A stretch of DNA of 37,741 bases from Ruminococcus sp. UBA7158 (GCA_002491605.1 DKWG01000028.1:1-37741); one strand, 5' to 3'. Positions 6,964 to 15,827 are shown, counted from the first letter of the stretch. Program-made: numbers and translations. The notes: generated by a model from the letters alone, not told the origin.

Positions 6964-8673
6964 TTACTTTACGGTAATAGTTATTTTGACGTCTTCCTTA
7001 CCTATCGGCAAATCCTGCTCATTTGTCATATACAGAAGCGGCGAACCGTCTTTCTTGAAATGTACACGGCGAACGCCGTCTATTCTTGCTGAGTTGCCCA
7101 AGGTCTTATGACCGTGATAGGTTATATATGTATCTCCGAGCTCGTCAATAAAGAAGCCGTTATGACCGCAGCCAAGCTCGCCCTCAACAAAGTTTGAAGC
7201 AAGCCACGGTGTAGCTGACTTTGTCCATACGTCGGGGTTAGAAAGCTCGGAATCGATTTCTGCCGTCATCATTCCGACTACATATGTGTCGCCTGCGGCG
7301 TTTCCGCCCGAGTATGCAAGATATACCTTGTCATCGGTGACTATCGGGTGAGGGCCCTCGTTGTTGTCCGTTCCGTCGATGTTTTCCCAGCCGAGATCGG
7401 GTCTTGTAAGAAGCTTAGGATAGGTTAAGAGCTGCCACGGGTTCTTGGGGTCAACCTCTGCTATCATAATCATAGAGCCGCTGTCTGTTCCCGCCCAGGT
7501 TCTAAACGACCATGCAGCATATCCCCTATCGTTTACCTCAAAGTATGTCATGTCTAAAGTGATGCCGTTTTTGCCGTCACCGAGAGGATTCAAGGACAAG
7601 TACCTGCCGTCAGGCATAACGCATCTTATCGGTTTCTCCCAGTCGTCGGGATTCATCATGTCGCCGCCTTCTTTCAGTCTCATTACATGGGACTGCGGGT
7701 CAAAGCTGCCCTTGCCGAGTGTGCCGAAAATGCACATTCTTCCGCCGGCAATGTGAAACTCAGGCGCCCAGAAGGTTGTATCCCATTCCGATGTTTCAGC
7801 TTCCAAAAGAGTTACCCTTCTTGTATCGGCTCTGAACAAATCCTCCGGAGTATCTGCACACCTGATTTCATACATTTTATTGCCGCCCCAGTCGTCTGTT
7901 CCGATGAAGTAATATTTGCCCTCATAAAGAGTTATTATTGGGTCGCCCCAGGCACGTTCCTCAACAGGGAACGGAAAACGCCTTGCAAATATCCTTCCGT
8001 CGACCTCATACTGTCCCGGCTTTGTAAAATCAACTGCGTCTTTGTTCCAGATAACCTTTTTCAAATGAGTCGAACCGTCGGTATAGATCGCTTCAGCTTT
8101 AATTGAATCAAGCTCGTCAGCAGTTTTTACGGTGACGTTTTCAGGCAGCTTAATCGCTTCAAATTCAACCGTCTTATTAAGCTCTGAAAGACGGCTTGCT
8201 ATTTCGGACGATACCGAAATCGTACATGAGCAGCTTTGAGCCTTGTTGCAGTCAACTGCACACGGCTTTGATTCCTCATCGACAGATATGCCCTCAGGGA
8301 ATCTATTCAGGCAGCGTTCAGGCTCAGAAAAGCTTACGAAGTCTTTTGTCGTCCAGCAAACGAATGCGTCGGTCTGCACGTCTTCCTTTGAATCCATGAA
8401 AATGCCTGTCTTAACCTGATGGCGCTCGATTTCACAGCCCGAAATTATATATGTATCGCCGGACTTAACCATCTGAACATCGCAAACGCCCCTTGAAACT
8501 ATGCCGTTTTCCTCATTGTAGCGGCATTTAGGGAAGAGTATTCCGTAGTTCTTATTAAGCGGAGTGAAGCTATGTCCCCCGTCGCAGGACATAGCAAAGT
8601 GCACGGACTGCGCTAAGTATATTGAATAATCGGGTGAAGCCGTTCTTATATAGGCTGCTATTAAGTTGTTCAT
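6964..8673 (-). CDS. Cytoplasmic GH43-like glycosidase, paralogue of the lipoprotein
   Basis: A 569-residue protein with the same order as its neighbour: propeller-like N-terminal part, Ig-like domain (about residues 180-235) and GH43-type propeller. Candidate catalytic residues are Asp in WGDPI (about 244), Asp in LDMTYFE (about 371) and Glu in NNEGP (about 440). Unlike the neighbour it begins directly with MNNLIAAYIRTA and has no signal peptide or lipobox, so it should act inside the cell. The two share long identical blocks such as GSM-IAEVDP and LASNFVEGE-GCGHN, which points to tandem duplication. AGGGG precedes the ATG by eight bases. Confidence 0.88.
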   Translation of the reverse strand: MNNLIAAYIRTASPDYSIYLAQSVHFAMSCDGGHSFTPLNKNYGILFPKCRYNEENGIVSRGVCDVQMVKSGDTYIISGCEIERHQVKTGIFMDSKEDVQTDAFVCWTTKDFVSFSEPERCLNRFPEGISVDEESKPCAVDCNKAQSCSCTISVSSEIASRLSELNKTVEFEAIKLPENVTVKTADELDSIKAEAIYTDGSTHLKKVIWNKDAVDFTKPGQYEVDGRIFARRFPFPVEERAWGDPIITLYEGKYYFIGTDDWGGNKMYEIRCADTPEDLFRADTRRVTLLEAETSEWDTTFWAPEFHIAGGRMCIFGTLGKGSFDPQSHVMRLKEGGDMMNPDDWEKPIRCVMPDGRYLSLNPLGDGKNGITLDMTYFEVNDRGYAAWSFRTWAGTDSGSMIMIAEVDPKNPWQLLTYPKLLTRPDLGWENIDGTDNNEGPHPIVTDDKVYLAYSGGNAAGDTYVVGMMTAEIDSELSNPDVWTKSATPWLASNFVEGELGCGHNGFFIDELGDTYITYHGHKTLGNSARIDGVRRVHFKKDGSPLLYMTNEQDLPIGKEDVKITITVK

Positions 8674-8725
8674 TAAAATTTCCCCTTTCGTATTTAAAGG
8701 TCAAATGACCGATTCGGATAAGCTA

Positions 8726-8782
8726 ATGGTAGCATACCATAAATCAAAAATCAATGATACGTTGTGATATCACTAATGATAT
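8726..8782. promoter_or_regulatory. Two palindromes upstream of the GH43-like pair
   Basis: ATGGTA-GCA-TACCAT (8726-8740) and ATATCA-CTAA-TGATAT (8767-8782) are perfect inverted repeats in the 125-base gap between the transporter stop and the first glycosidase start. They look like operator sites for a sugar-responsive repressor. No regulator gene is nearby and no clear -35/-10 pair could be fixed. Confidence 0.45.
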
Positions 8783-8798
8783 ATTCTGAGATGCCGAC

Positions 8799-9998
8799 CT
8801 ACACCGAAGAATTTTTATTTCGGTCTTTTGAGTCAACCGCTCTGTAAAGCATATACAGCGACACCGAAAACAGAGCTAAAAGCAGGAGCAGATACCATCC
8901 GAAAAGCTTTACAGTCAGATACTGAGCCATAACGCCGCAAATAATCGGCGAAATCAGTACGCCTATATACCCTGCTGACATCTGAACGCCCATTGCCGAC
9001 TGCGAATTACTGAAATGCTCGGGAGTAAGATGAACCATATTAGGAAATACCGGTCCGTTGCCGAAGCCGATTAAGAAAATACCGACAGCCGAAGCGACAC
9101 TGCCCAACGGCAGTATAAGCAATACTATGGCAGGCAGCAAAATAATCTGACCGATTGCTATTATCTTTCGTCCCGACAGTCTGTCAGCTAAAAGACCCGA
9201 TGTAAACCTTCCGAGTGCCTGACCGGCATAGTTTACCGAAATCATCATTGCGGCAGCACTTTTTTCCAAGCCCTTTGCATTCACCAAAAATGTGCTTCCG
9301 TATGCACAGCACGCCATTTCCAAGGCACAGGAGCCAAAAAACACCAAACAGGTTAAACGCATTTTTCTGTCCCTGAGCATCGTGAAAGGACTTACCGTCT
9401 CATTTTCAACAGTACCCTCAACGCCGAGTGCATCTTCTCCGTGGGCTTTTTTCCAAAGCGGAAGACTGATAATAGTTATAATCGCTACGACCGCCTGAAC
9501 TGCGAACACAGTCCTATACCCCATTCGCCAGTTGCCCGACTCGGCCGTTTGTCCAAGCGCCAGCGACATAATATAAGGGCTAAGCGCCACACCCACGCCG
9601 TAAAAGCAATGCAGATAGCTCATATGAGACGCCTTGTAGTGAAGGGCAACATAGTTATTGAGCGCAGAATCAATAGCTCCGCCGCCCAAACCCAAAGGAA
9701 GCGCCAAAGCCGCCATCCACCATATGTTAGGAGCAAAAGAAAATCCCAAAAGTGCCGCAGCGGTAAGGCAAGTGCAAACGGCTGTAACAGCCGGTGTGCC
9801 GAAACGGTTTATTATTCTTGCCGAAAAAAAGCTCATTATAATAGAGCCGCAGGTACACGTCATGGTAACGACAGTCGCCATCGAGACAGGTATATCAAGG
9901 TCGGTGTAAACTGCCGGCCAAACTGAGCCGAACACAGCGTCCGGTATTCCGAGACCTATAAAAGCTATGTAAATAACTATTAAAAGAAGCGCAGACAT
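8799..9998 (-). CDS. MFS transporter, probably sugar or glycoside uptake
   Basis: A 399-residue protein with twelve predicted membrane helices in two halves and a longer central loop around residues 190-210. The first helix GLGIPDAVFGSVWPAVY and the motif between helices 2 and 3 (SARIINRFGT) place it in the major facilitator superfamily. The sequence resembles FucP/YfkF-type MFS annotations rather than drug exporters. It is the first gene of the minus-strand cluster and lies 125 bases before the cytoplasmic GH43-like gene, so uptake of an oligosaccharide or glycoside for that enzyme is the simplest reading. It has its own promoter at 10033-10061. Confidence 0.85.
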   Translation of the reverse strand: MSALLLIVIYIAFIGLGIPDAVFGSVWPAVYTDLDIPVSMATVVTMTCTCGSIIMSFFSARIINRFGTPAVTAVCTCLTAAALLGFSFAPNIWWMAALALPLGLGGGAIDSALNNYVALHYKASHMSYLHCFYGVGVALSPYIMSLALGQTAESGNWRMGYRTVFAVQAVVAIITIISLPLWKKAHGEDALGVEGTVENETVSPFTMLRDRKMRLTCLVFFGSCALEMACCAYGSTFLVNAKGLEKSAAAMMISVNYAGQALGRFTSGLLADRLSGRKIIAIGQIILLPAIVLLILPLGSVASAVGIFLIGFGNGPVFPNMVHLTPEHFSNSQSAMGVQMSAGYIGVLISPIICGVMAQYLTVKLFGWYLLLLLALFSVSLYMLYRAVDSKDRNKNSSV

Positions 9999-10032
9999 TT
10001 TTTAAAAACCTCCGACTTAATATATCAACAAA

Positions 10033-10061
10033 ATAATATCATTGTTTTTTAATTATTTCAA
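10033..10061 (-). promoter_or_regulatory. Promoter of the MFS transporter gene
   Basis: On the minus strand TTGAAA (10056-10061) and TATTAT (10033-10038) are 17 bases apart, about 35 bases before the ATG. A direct repeat of GTTACATAA (10078-10086 and 10096-10104) lies just upstream of the -35. Confidence 0.65.
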
Positions 10062-10077
10062 GTGAATCGCACAAATT

Positions 10078-10104
10078 GTTACATAAGCATAAATCGTTAC
10101 ATAA
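10078..10104. repeat. Direct repeat GTTACATAA upstream of the transporter promoter
   Basis: Two exact nine-base copies with an 18-base period, at roughly -52 to -78 from the predicted start. Face-of-helix spacing and position fit an activator binding site, but the protein is unknown. Confidence 0.5.
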
Positions 10105-10138
10105 AAAGCACCGAAGCCTTTGGAGCAGTCGGTGCCGT
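10105..10138 (-). terminator. Terminator after the frameshifted membrane gene
   Basis: GCACCGA (10108 region) and TCGGTGC (10130 region) form a 7-bp stem, followed on the minus strand by TTTTTATG. Confidence 0.7.
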
Positions 10139-10155
10139 TATACTGTGCTGTTAAA

Positions 10156-10555
10156 TTAATGCTGTTTACGCTGCGCCTCGTCTTTCTTTTTTGCAAATAA
10201 AGCTATCAGCTCAATAATGCCTGCAAACGTCATGGAGACAACGAAAACCTGCGAAACGTAGTTAGTAAGTGTCATTGTTATAAATCCCACATATGCTGAT
10301 ATGATGTTGATTACAAAAAAATGCAGCAATAATGAGTCTCGCTTTTTTATCAAGCCTTGACGCCAAAAGCACATGAAAAGGCATCAAAATGCCAAATGCA
10401 GCAGCACTTATAATTATATTGACAAGCTTATAAATAGGTTCAAACTTCATGGATGCTAATCCTTGGAAGTATTTAAATGATTCATTCAAAGCAAACGGCG
10501 AAGCAATTACTATTATCGATACGATTATATAAAGGATAGGGTTTCTTTTTGACAT
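10156..10555 (-). pseudogene. Small multi-helix membrane protein gene with a homopolymer frameshift
   Basis: Two overlapping minus-strand frames, 10262-10555 and 10156-10374, read as one protein of about 135 residues if one T is removed from the seven-T run at 10315-10321 (minus strand). The first part is MSKRNPILYIIVSI to RLIIAAFF, the second continues VINIISAYVGFITM to FAKKKDEAQRKQH. The fused product would have four hydrophobic helices and a charged tail. The start has GGAG ten bases upstream and a terminator follows, so it was a normal gene. It may be a real mutation, a phase-variable tract or a sequencing error. No family was recognised. Confidence 0.7.
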
Positions 10556-11010
10556 GATTGTTCATCTCCGCTTTGTTCCTGCCGACAGTGTATGCGGCAG
10601 CTCGAATAGAGTTTTTTATGTTTTGTGCATATGGCGAAATACTGCCGGCAAATTCCGACTTCAACTTGAACATTTATTGTCCCCACCCATATGCAGTTGC
10701 AGCCCATTTACAGCGAGCTTCGCCGTGCTGCTAATATAATAGAACCTGTTAATTTATAATGTGAGAGCATGGATTCAAAATCAAATAATAAGTTGTTTTA
10801 TTATTTTTGCGGTAAATTTCTAAATTCATGAATTTATTATACAATATCATACCTGTGAATTTTTGTCAAGGTGTCCGCTCAAAAAATGGAGAATTTTTAG
10901 AAAAATATAAAATATAATCGAACAATACCTTATCAGAAGCATAAACGTCCGAAGCGCAAAAACCACAGCGAAAAAACTGCAAAGTTTTTTAGAAATTTTG
11001 AAATAAACAG
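10556..11010. other. Intergenic region between divergent genes
   Basis: About 450 bases with no supported gene. Short frames here lack ribosome binding sites. It contains an AATAATAA / TTATTATT inverted repeat around 10783-10804 and a perfect 16-base palindrome TAAATTCATGAATTTA (10821-10836). The isomerase promoter begins at its right edge. Confidence 0.5.
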
Positions 11011-11039
11011 TTGATATTACTTACGAAATATTATATAAT
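11011..11039 (+). promoter_or_regulatory. Promoter of the isomerase-family gene
   Basis: TTGATA (11011-11016), 17 bases, TATAAT (11034-11039). The predicted leader is about 87 bases. Near-consensus boxes suggest strong expression. Confidence 0.8.
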
Positions 11040-11132
11040 GTTTGTACATAGTGAAGAACTATATGAAAATACTGCTTATTTGACCGTTAATCGGTGTCAG
11101 GCGGTATAAAAATCTATTTGGAGGTACATAAA

Positions 11133-12617
11133 ATGATAAACATTCCTGTTGTCAAGCTTGGTATCATTGCAGTTTCCCGTGACTGCTTCCCGATTCAGCT
11201 TTCCGAGAAGCGCCGTGCTGCAATTGTTGCACAGTGCGCAGCTAAGGGTCTTGATGTTTACGAGTGCAAGACCACTGTTGAGAACGAGCTTGATATGCTC
11301 AAGGCTGTTGAAGAGGTCAACGCTGCCGGATGCAACGCTCTCACTGTATTCTTAGGTAACTTCGGTCCTGAGACTCCCGAAACACTTATTGCTAAGAAGT
11401 TTGACGGTCCCTGTATGTTCGTTGCAGCTGCTGAAGGCGACGGCGACATGATCAACGGCAGAGGCGACGCTTACTGCGGTATGCTCAACTGCTCCTACAA
11501 CCTCGGCATGAGAAAGCTCAAGGGCTATATCCCCGAGTACCCTGTCGGAACTGCTGAAGAAATCGTTGATAAGATGGCTGAGTTCGTTCCTATCGCAAGA
11601 ACAATCCTCGGTCTTAAGGATTTGAAGATTATAACCTTCGGTCCCCGTCCTCAGGACTTCTTCGCTTGCAACGCTCCTATCAAGGGTCTTTATGAAATAG
11701 GCGTTGAAATTGAAGAGAACTCCGAGCTTGACCTTTTGGTATCCTACAAGGAGCACGCTAACGATCCCAGAATCGCTGACGTTTGCGCTGACATGGCTGC
11801 TGAAATGGGCGAAGGCAAGTATTACCCTGAGCTTTCCGCAAGAATGGCACAGTTTGAGCTTACACTTCTTGACTGGGCTGAGAACCACAAGGGTTCAAAG
11901 AAGTACGTTGCATTTGCTGACAAGTGCTGGCCTGCTTTCCCGAGCCAGTTCGGATTCGAGCCTTGCTATGTTAACAGCCGTCTCGCTTCAAGAGGCATCC
12001 CTGTTTCCTGCGAAGTTGATATCTACGGCGCACTTTCCGAGTACATAGGCATCTGCCTCACCGGCGACACCGTTACCCTTCTTGACATCAACAACTCCGT
12101 TCCGAAGTACATCTACGATGAGGACAACATCGCTTCTATGGGCTATGCTCTCACCGATACCTTCATGGGCTTCCACTGCGGAAACACACCTTCCTGCAAG
12201 ATGTGTGACGACAGAGCTGTTAAGTATCAGCTCATCCAGCACAGACTTCTTGAGCCTCAGGACAGCGAGCCCGACTTCACAAGAGGTACTCTTGAAGGCG
12301 ATATCGCTCCTTCTGACATCACCTTCTATCGCTTGCAGTGCGATTCAGAGGGCAAGCTCAGATGCTACATCGCAGAGGGCGAAATCCTCAACGTTCCCAC
12401 TCGTTCATTCGGTGGTATCGCAATCTTTGCTATCCACGAAATGGGCAGATTCTACCGTCACGTTTTGGTACAGAAGAGATATCCTCACCACGGCGCAGTT
12501 GCTTTCACTCACTGCGGCAAGCTGATGTTTGAGGTTATGAAGTACTTGGGCATTGAAGACATCGCATACAACCAGCCTAAGAGCCTTCCCTACCCGACTG
12601 AGAATCCTTGGGCTTGA
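11133..12617 (+). CDS. L-fucose/L-arabinose isomerase-family protein
   Basis: A 494-residue cytoplasmic protein of the fucose/arabinose isomerase fold group (COG2407 type). Family enzymes interconvert aldose and ketose with a divalent metal. The start LGIIAVSRDCFP, the central CEVDIYGALSEYIG (candidate metal Glu/Asp), the cysteine pair in HCGNTPSCKMC and the late HHGAVAFTHCGK are conserved-looking features. The ATG at 11133 has GGAGG nine bases upstream, whereas the in-frame GTG at 11094 has no site. Codons are biased in the way of highly expressed genes. Arabinose or fucose released by the GH43-like and GH127-like enzymes would be a logical substrate, but this is inference. It is monocistronic with a strong promoter and terminator. 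Confidence 0.85.
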   Translation: MINIPVVKLGIIAVSRDCFPIQLSEKRRAAIVAQCAAKGLDVYECKTTVENELDMLKAVEEVNAAGCNALTVFLGNFGPETPETLIAKKFDGPCMFVAAAEGDGDMINGRGDAYCGMLNCSYNLGMRKLKGYIPEYPVGTAEEIVDKMAEFVPIARTILGLKDLKIITFGPRPQDFFACNAPIKGLYEIGVEIEENSELDLLVSYKEHANDPRIADVCADMAAEMGEGKYYPELSARMAQFELTLLDWAENHKGSKKYVAFADKCWPAFPSQFGFEPCYVNSRLASRGIPVSCEVDIYGALSEYIGICLTGDTVTLLDINNSVPKYIYDEDNIASMGYALTDTFMGFHCGNTPSCKMCDDRAVKYQLIQHRLLEPQDSEPDFTRGTLEGDIAPSDITFYRLQCDSEGKLRCYIAEGEILNVPTRSFGGIAIFAIHEMGRFYRHVLVQKRYPHHGAVAFTHCGKLMFEVMKYLGIEDIAYNQPKSLPYPTENPWA

Positions 12618-12637
12618 TAATTTAAGCACATATATTG

Positions 12638-12669
12638 TCACCCGGACAGCATTTGTCCGGGTGATTTTT
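12638..12669 (+). terminator. Terminator of the isomerase-family gene
   Basis: Perfect 11-bp stem TCACCCGGACA (12638-12648) / TGTCCGGGTGA (12654-12664), five-base loop, then TTTTTAT. Confidence 0.92.
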
Positions 12670-12700
12670 ATATTCATTCACATTTAAATATAAGCAAAAA

Positions 12701-12741
12701 GCAGGCCGCAAAATCCATCTAAGCGATTTTGCGGCTTGCTA
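12701..12741 (-). terminator. Terminator of lon-engB
   Basis: GCCGCAAAATC (12705-12715) pairs with GATTTTGCGGC (12725-12735); flanking AGCA/TGCT extends it. The minus strand continues into a T-rich stretch. The arm is nearly the same as at 900-934. Confidence 0.85.
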
Positions 12742-12773
12742 TGCTACGGTATCAAATTAAGCAAGAGTCGGCG

Positions 12774-13364
12774 TTAATCATCGGAAGCAACTTCCGTGAT
12801 TATCTCCCTGAGCGTATCTACTCCCTCGTCTGTAACAGCCGAAAACGGAACTACGGTAAGCTGTTCAAAGCAAGGAAGCTCCTTCTTTATAAGCTCCATG
12901 CGCTTGGCGCGCTCGGATTTATTCAACTTGTCCGCCTTGGTAAGAACCACTATAAACGGCAGCTCATTATCGATAAGGAAGTTTATCATGGTTATATCGT
13001 CCTGCGACGGAGGGTGACGCATATCTACAAGCGACAATACCAGTCCGATGTCCCTCTCAGGGTCGGCAAAATAGCCGCCTATCAGCTCTCTCCAGCGCTC
13101 CTTCTCAGTCTTTGCGACCTTAGCGTAGCCGTATCCCGGGAGGTCGACAAAAAAGACGTATTCAAGGCTGTAAAAGTTTATAGTCTGAGTCTTTCCCGGC
13201 ACTGCCGAAACCCTTGCCAAGCTTTTTCGACCGAAAAGCCTGTTTATAAGCGAGGATTTTCCGACGTTTGAGCGCCCTGCAAAAACAATTTCAATCCGTT
13301 CCGGCGAAGGGATCTGCTTATATGTTCCGTATGAGGCGAAAAATTCAGCGTTTCTCAGCTCCAT
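12774..13364 (-). CDS. engB: Ribosome biogenesis GTPase EngB (YsxC/YihA)
   Basis: A 196-residue TRAFAC GTPase needed for assembly of the large ribosomal subunit. G1 is GRSNVGKSS (about residue 27), G3 is DLPGYGYAKV, G4 is TKADKL and G5 is SAVTDEG. I place the start at the ATG at 13364, which has GGAG nine bases upstream; the in-frame TTG at 13379 has no good site. The resulting length matches the B. subtilis protein. The start lies inside the end of lon (20-base overlap), so translation is probably coupled. The lon-engB order is common in Firmicutes. Confidence 0.96.
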   Translation of the reverse strand: MELRNAEFFASYGTYKQIPSPERIEIVFAGRSNVGKSSLINRLFGRKSLARVSAVPGKTQTINFYSLEYVFFVDLPGYGYAKVAKTEKERWRELIGGYFADPERDIGLVLSLVDMRHPPSQDDITMINFLIDNELPFIVVLTKADKLNKSERAKRMELIKKELPCFEQLTVVPFSAVTDEGVDTLREIITEVASDD

Positions 13365-15780
13365 CAAGTCTTGCTCCAATCAATTTGTCATTCTTTTTAT
13401 ATAAATTCACGCCGTCCATTCCTGATGCCTTATCGCCTGCGCTGTTTTTCTCCAGTGCTACCTCCAAAACATCCTCAATTGTCTCCGCAAAGACAAACTC
13501 AAGCGATTGCTTAACCTTGTCGTCTACCTCTTCGAGGTCGGGCTTGTTGGCAGCAGGAACAATAACCGTCTTTATTCCCGCCTTATATGCCGCCATTGTC
13601 TTTTCACGAAGACCGCCTATAGCCAAGACCTTTCCTCGCAGGGTTATTTCGCCTGTCATGGCAACGTCCGCTCTGACCTTTATTCCCGACAGCTCAGAAA
13701 TAAGTCCTGTTGCAAGAGTTACTCCTGCCGACGGTCCGTCCTTTGGGACTGCACCCTCGGGAGCGTGAATATGTATGTCCTTTTTGGTGTAGAAGTCTTT
13801 GTCTATTCCGTACTTATCGGCAACGCTTCTTGCATAGCTGACGGCAATCTTTGCGCTCTCCTTCATAACGTCTCCCAACGAGCCTGTCAGCTCCAAGACG
13901 CCCTTGCCGTCCATAGTCATAACCTCAAGAGGCATAAGCGTTCCGCCGACAGCAGTCCAAGCCATGCCGTTTACCTCACCGACCTGAGCAGTCTGCGATC
14001 TGAGATCGTCGGTATACTTTCTGACGCCGAGGTATTTTTCTACAATCTCAGGAGTAACACTAACTCTTGCAGCTTCCTTAAGAACTATCTCCTTGGCAGC
14101 CTTTCTGCATATAGACGCAATGAGACGCTCAAGCGTTCTTACACCTGCTTCTCTTGTGTAAAAGTCTATAAGCTCATATACTCCGGCATCGGAAAATCTG
14201 ATCTTGTTTCCGTTAAGACCGTTATTCTTCACCTGCTTCGGAATCAGGTGGCGCTTCGCAATTTCAAACTTTTCTTCTCTTGTGTAGCTCGGAAGCTCGA
14301 TTACTTCCATTCTGTCGAGCAAAGGCGCCGAGATAGTATCAAGCGAGTTGGCTGTAGTCACAAACAATACGTTTGAAAGGTCAAAGGGAAGCTCTATGTA
14401 GTGATCACGGAACTCTTTATTCTGCTCGCTGTCCAAAACCTCAAGCATCGCACTCGAAGGGTCGCCCCTGAAATCGTTTGCCATTTTATCTATTTCGTCG
14501 AGCAGGATAAGCGGATTGTTCGTTCCTGCCTGCTTAACGGCGTTGATAATTCGTCCCGGCATGGAGCCTATATATGTCTTTCTGTGACCTCTGATGTCAG
14601 ACTCGTCTCTGACGCCGCCGAGCGACACTCTGACGTATTTTCTTCCGAGTGCCTTGGCAATGGAGCGTCCTATAGACGTCTTGCCGACCCCGGGAGGTCC
14701 GACTAATAAAAGTATCTGACCCTTTACATCATCTGTAAGCGCTCTGACAGACAAAAGCTCCAATATTCTGTCCTTGACCTTCTTCATGCCGAAGTGATCC
14801 TTGTCAAGCTGAGCCGATACCTTTTCTATATCAATATTATCCTTTGTCGATTCGTTCCACGGAAGCTCGATAACGGTATCTAAATAGCTTCTGATTACAG
14901 CCGCTTCCTGAGAGCCGTACGGCATCTTCGTCAGGCGGTTGACCTCGCTGACAAGCTTTTCAACGCACTCCTCGTTCAAGCCGAGATTTGAAATCTTGGT
15001 CAGATACTCATATCCCTCGTCCTCGGGAGAATCATCCTCTCCAAGCTCTCGCCTTATGACCTGCATTTCCTCTCTGAGATAATACTCACGTTGACTGCGG
15101 TCAATAGCGGCGCTGACCTTTAAATGAATGTCGTTCTCAATTGACATTATCTGAGTTTCTCTTGTCAGTATGGCAAGAAGTATGGCAAGCTTTTCGCCGA
15201 GTGACGCCGCTTCCAGCACCTGCTGACGGTCCTGAGTGCTCATAGCAATATTAAATGCGAGATTTTCATAGAGCTCGGTCGGTGTCTTAGAACGCATAAC
15301 GCTGCTCTTAAGCTCGTCAGGCATTCTCGGAACAACGACGGAATAAGCCTCAAACGCTGTCTTGGCAACTCGTACAAGAGCGTCAAGCTCCTCTTGGGGC
15401 ATTTTTTCCTTAGAAAATGTGTTCATTATTTTGACTTCTGCACTCAAGGCGTCCCCCTCGTCGAAAAGGCTGCACAGCTTTGCACGATAAACGCCCTGAA
15501 CCCTCACTCTGGAAATGCCGTCGCTGAGGTTAACTATCTGCTTTATTTCGCATACAGTGCCGATTTTGTAAACATCGTCGGCAGTAGGCTCGGATATGCT
15601 TGAATCTATCTGCGCTGTCAGAAAAACGTGCCTGTCGCCGTTCAAAGCTTCCTTCAAAGCGGCAAGCGACTTTGGGCGCACAACGTCAAATTTAACTGTC
15701 ATTTTAGGATGTACAATTACATCCCTTGTTGTAACGCAGGGAAAAATGTATTGGTTCTTTTTGCTGGTATTCTCGGACAT
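13345..15780 (-). CDS. lon: ATP-dependent Lon protease
   Basis: An 811-residue LonA. The N-terminal substrate domain covers about residues 10-210, a helical linker follows, then the AAA+ module with Walker A GPPGVGKT and Walker B LILLDEIDK, and the C-terminal S16 protease domain. The catalytic serine is in PKDGPSAG (about 690) and the catalytic lysine is in the following ALRGKVLAIGG-L-EK region. It degrades damaged and regulatory proteins in the cytoplasm as a hexamer. AAGGAG precedes the ATG. Its promoter at 15886-15914 has a palindrome filling the spacer, so repression is likely. The C-terminal tail overlaps the start of engB. Confidence 0.98.
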   Translation of the reverse strand: MSENTSKKNQYIFPCVTTRDVIVHPKMTVKFDVVRPKSLAALKEALNGDRHVFLTAQIDSSISEPTADDVYKIGTVCEIKQIVNLSDGISRVRVQGVYRAKLCSLFDEGDALSAEVKIMNTFSKEKMPQEELDALVRVAKTAFEAYSVVVPRMPDELKSSVMRSKTPTELYENLAFNIAMSTQDRQQVLEAASLGEKLAILLAILTRETQIMSIENDIHLKVSAAIDRSQREYYLREEMQVIRRELGEDDSPEDEGYEYLTKISNLGLNEECVEKLVSEVNRLTKMPYGSQEAAVIRSYLDTVIELPWNESTKDNIDIEKVSAQLDKDHFGMKKVKDRILELLSVRALTDDVKGQILLLVGPPGVGKTSIGRSIAKALGRKYVRVSLGGVRDESDIRGHRKTYIGSMPGRIINAVKQAGTNNPLILLDEIDKMANDFRGDPSSAMLEVLDSEQNKEFRDHYIELPFDLSNVLFVTTANSLDTISAPLLDRMEVIELPSYTREEKFEIAKRHLIPKQVKNNGLNGNKIRFSDAGVYELIDFYTREAGVRTLERLIASICRKAAKEIVLKEAARVSVTPEIVEKYLGVRKYTDDLRSQTAQVGEVNGMAWTAVGGTLMPLEVMTMDGKGVLELTGSLGDVMKESAKIAVSYARSVADKYGIDKDFYTKKDIHIHAPEGAVPKDGPSAGVTLATGLISELSGIKVRADVAMTGEITLRGKVLAIGGLREKTMAAYKAGIKTVIVPAANKPDLEEVDDKVKQSLEFVFAETIEDVLEVALEKNSAGDKASGMDGVNLYKKNDKLIGARLDGAEKR

Positions 15781-15827
15781 AGCAACTCCTTAGGGTATAA
15801 CATTATAATAATACTATTCTTAAATCT

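Noticed and set aside
9441..9926. Plus-strand frame of 161 residues
   Set aside because: It lies antisense inside the MFS gene, is very basic and has no ribosome binding site; it is a shadow frame.
10482..10739. Several 60-63 residue frames upstream of the frameshifted gene
   Set aside because: They overlap one another on both strands, lack ribosome binding sites and show no recognisable features.
13507..14376. Plus-strand frame of 289 residues
   Set aside because: It lies antisense within lon, which is fully conserved; composition-driven shadow.
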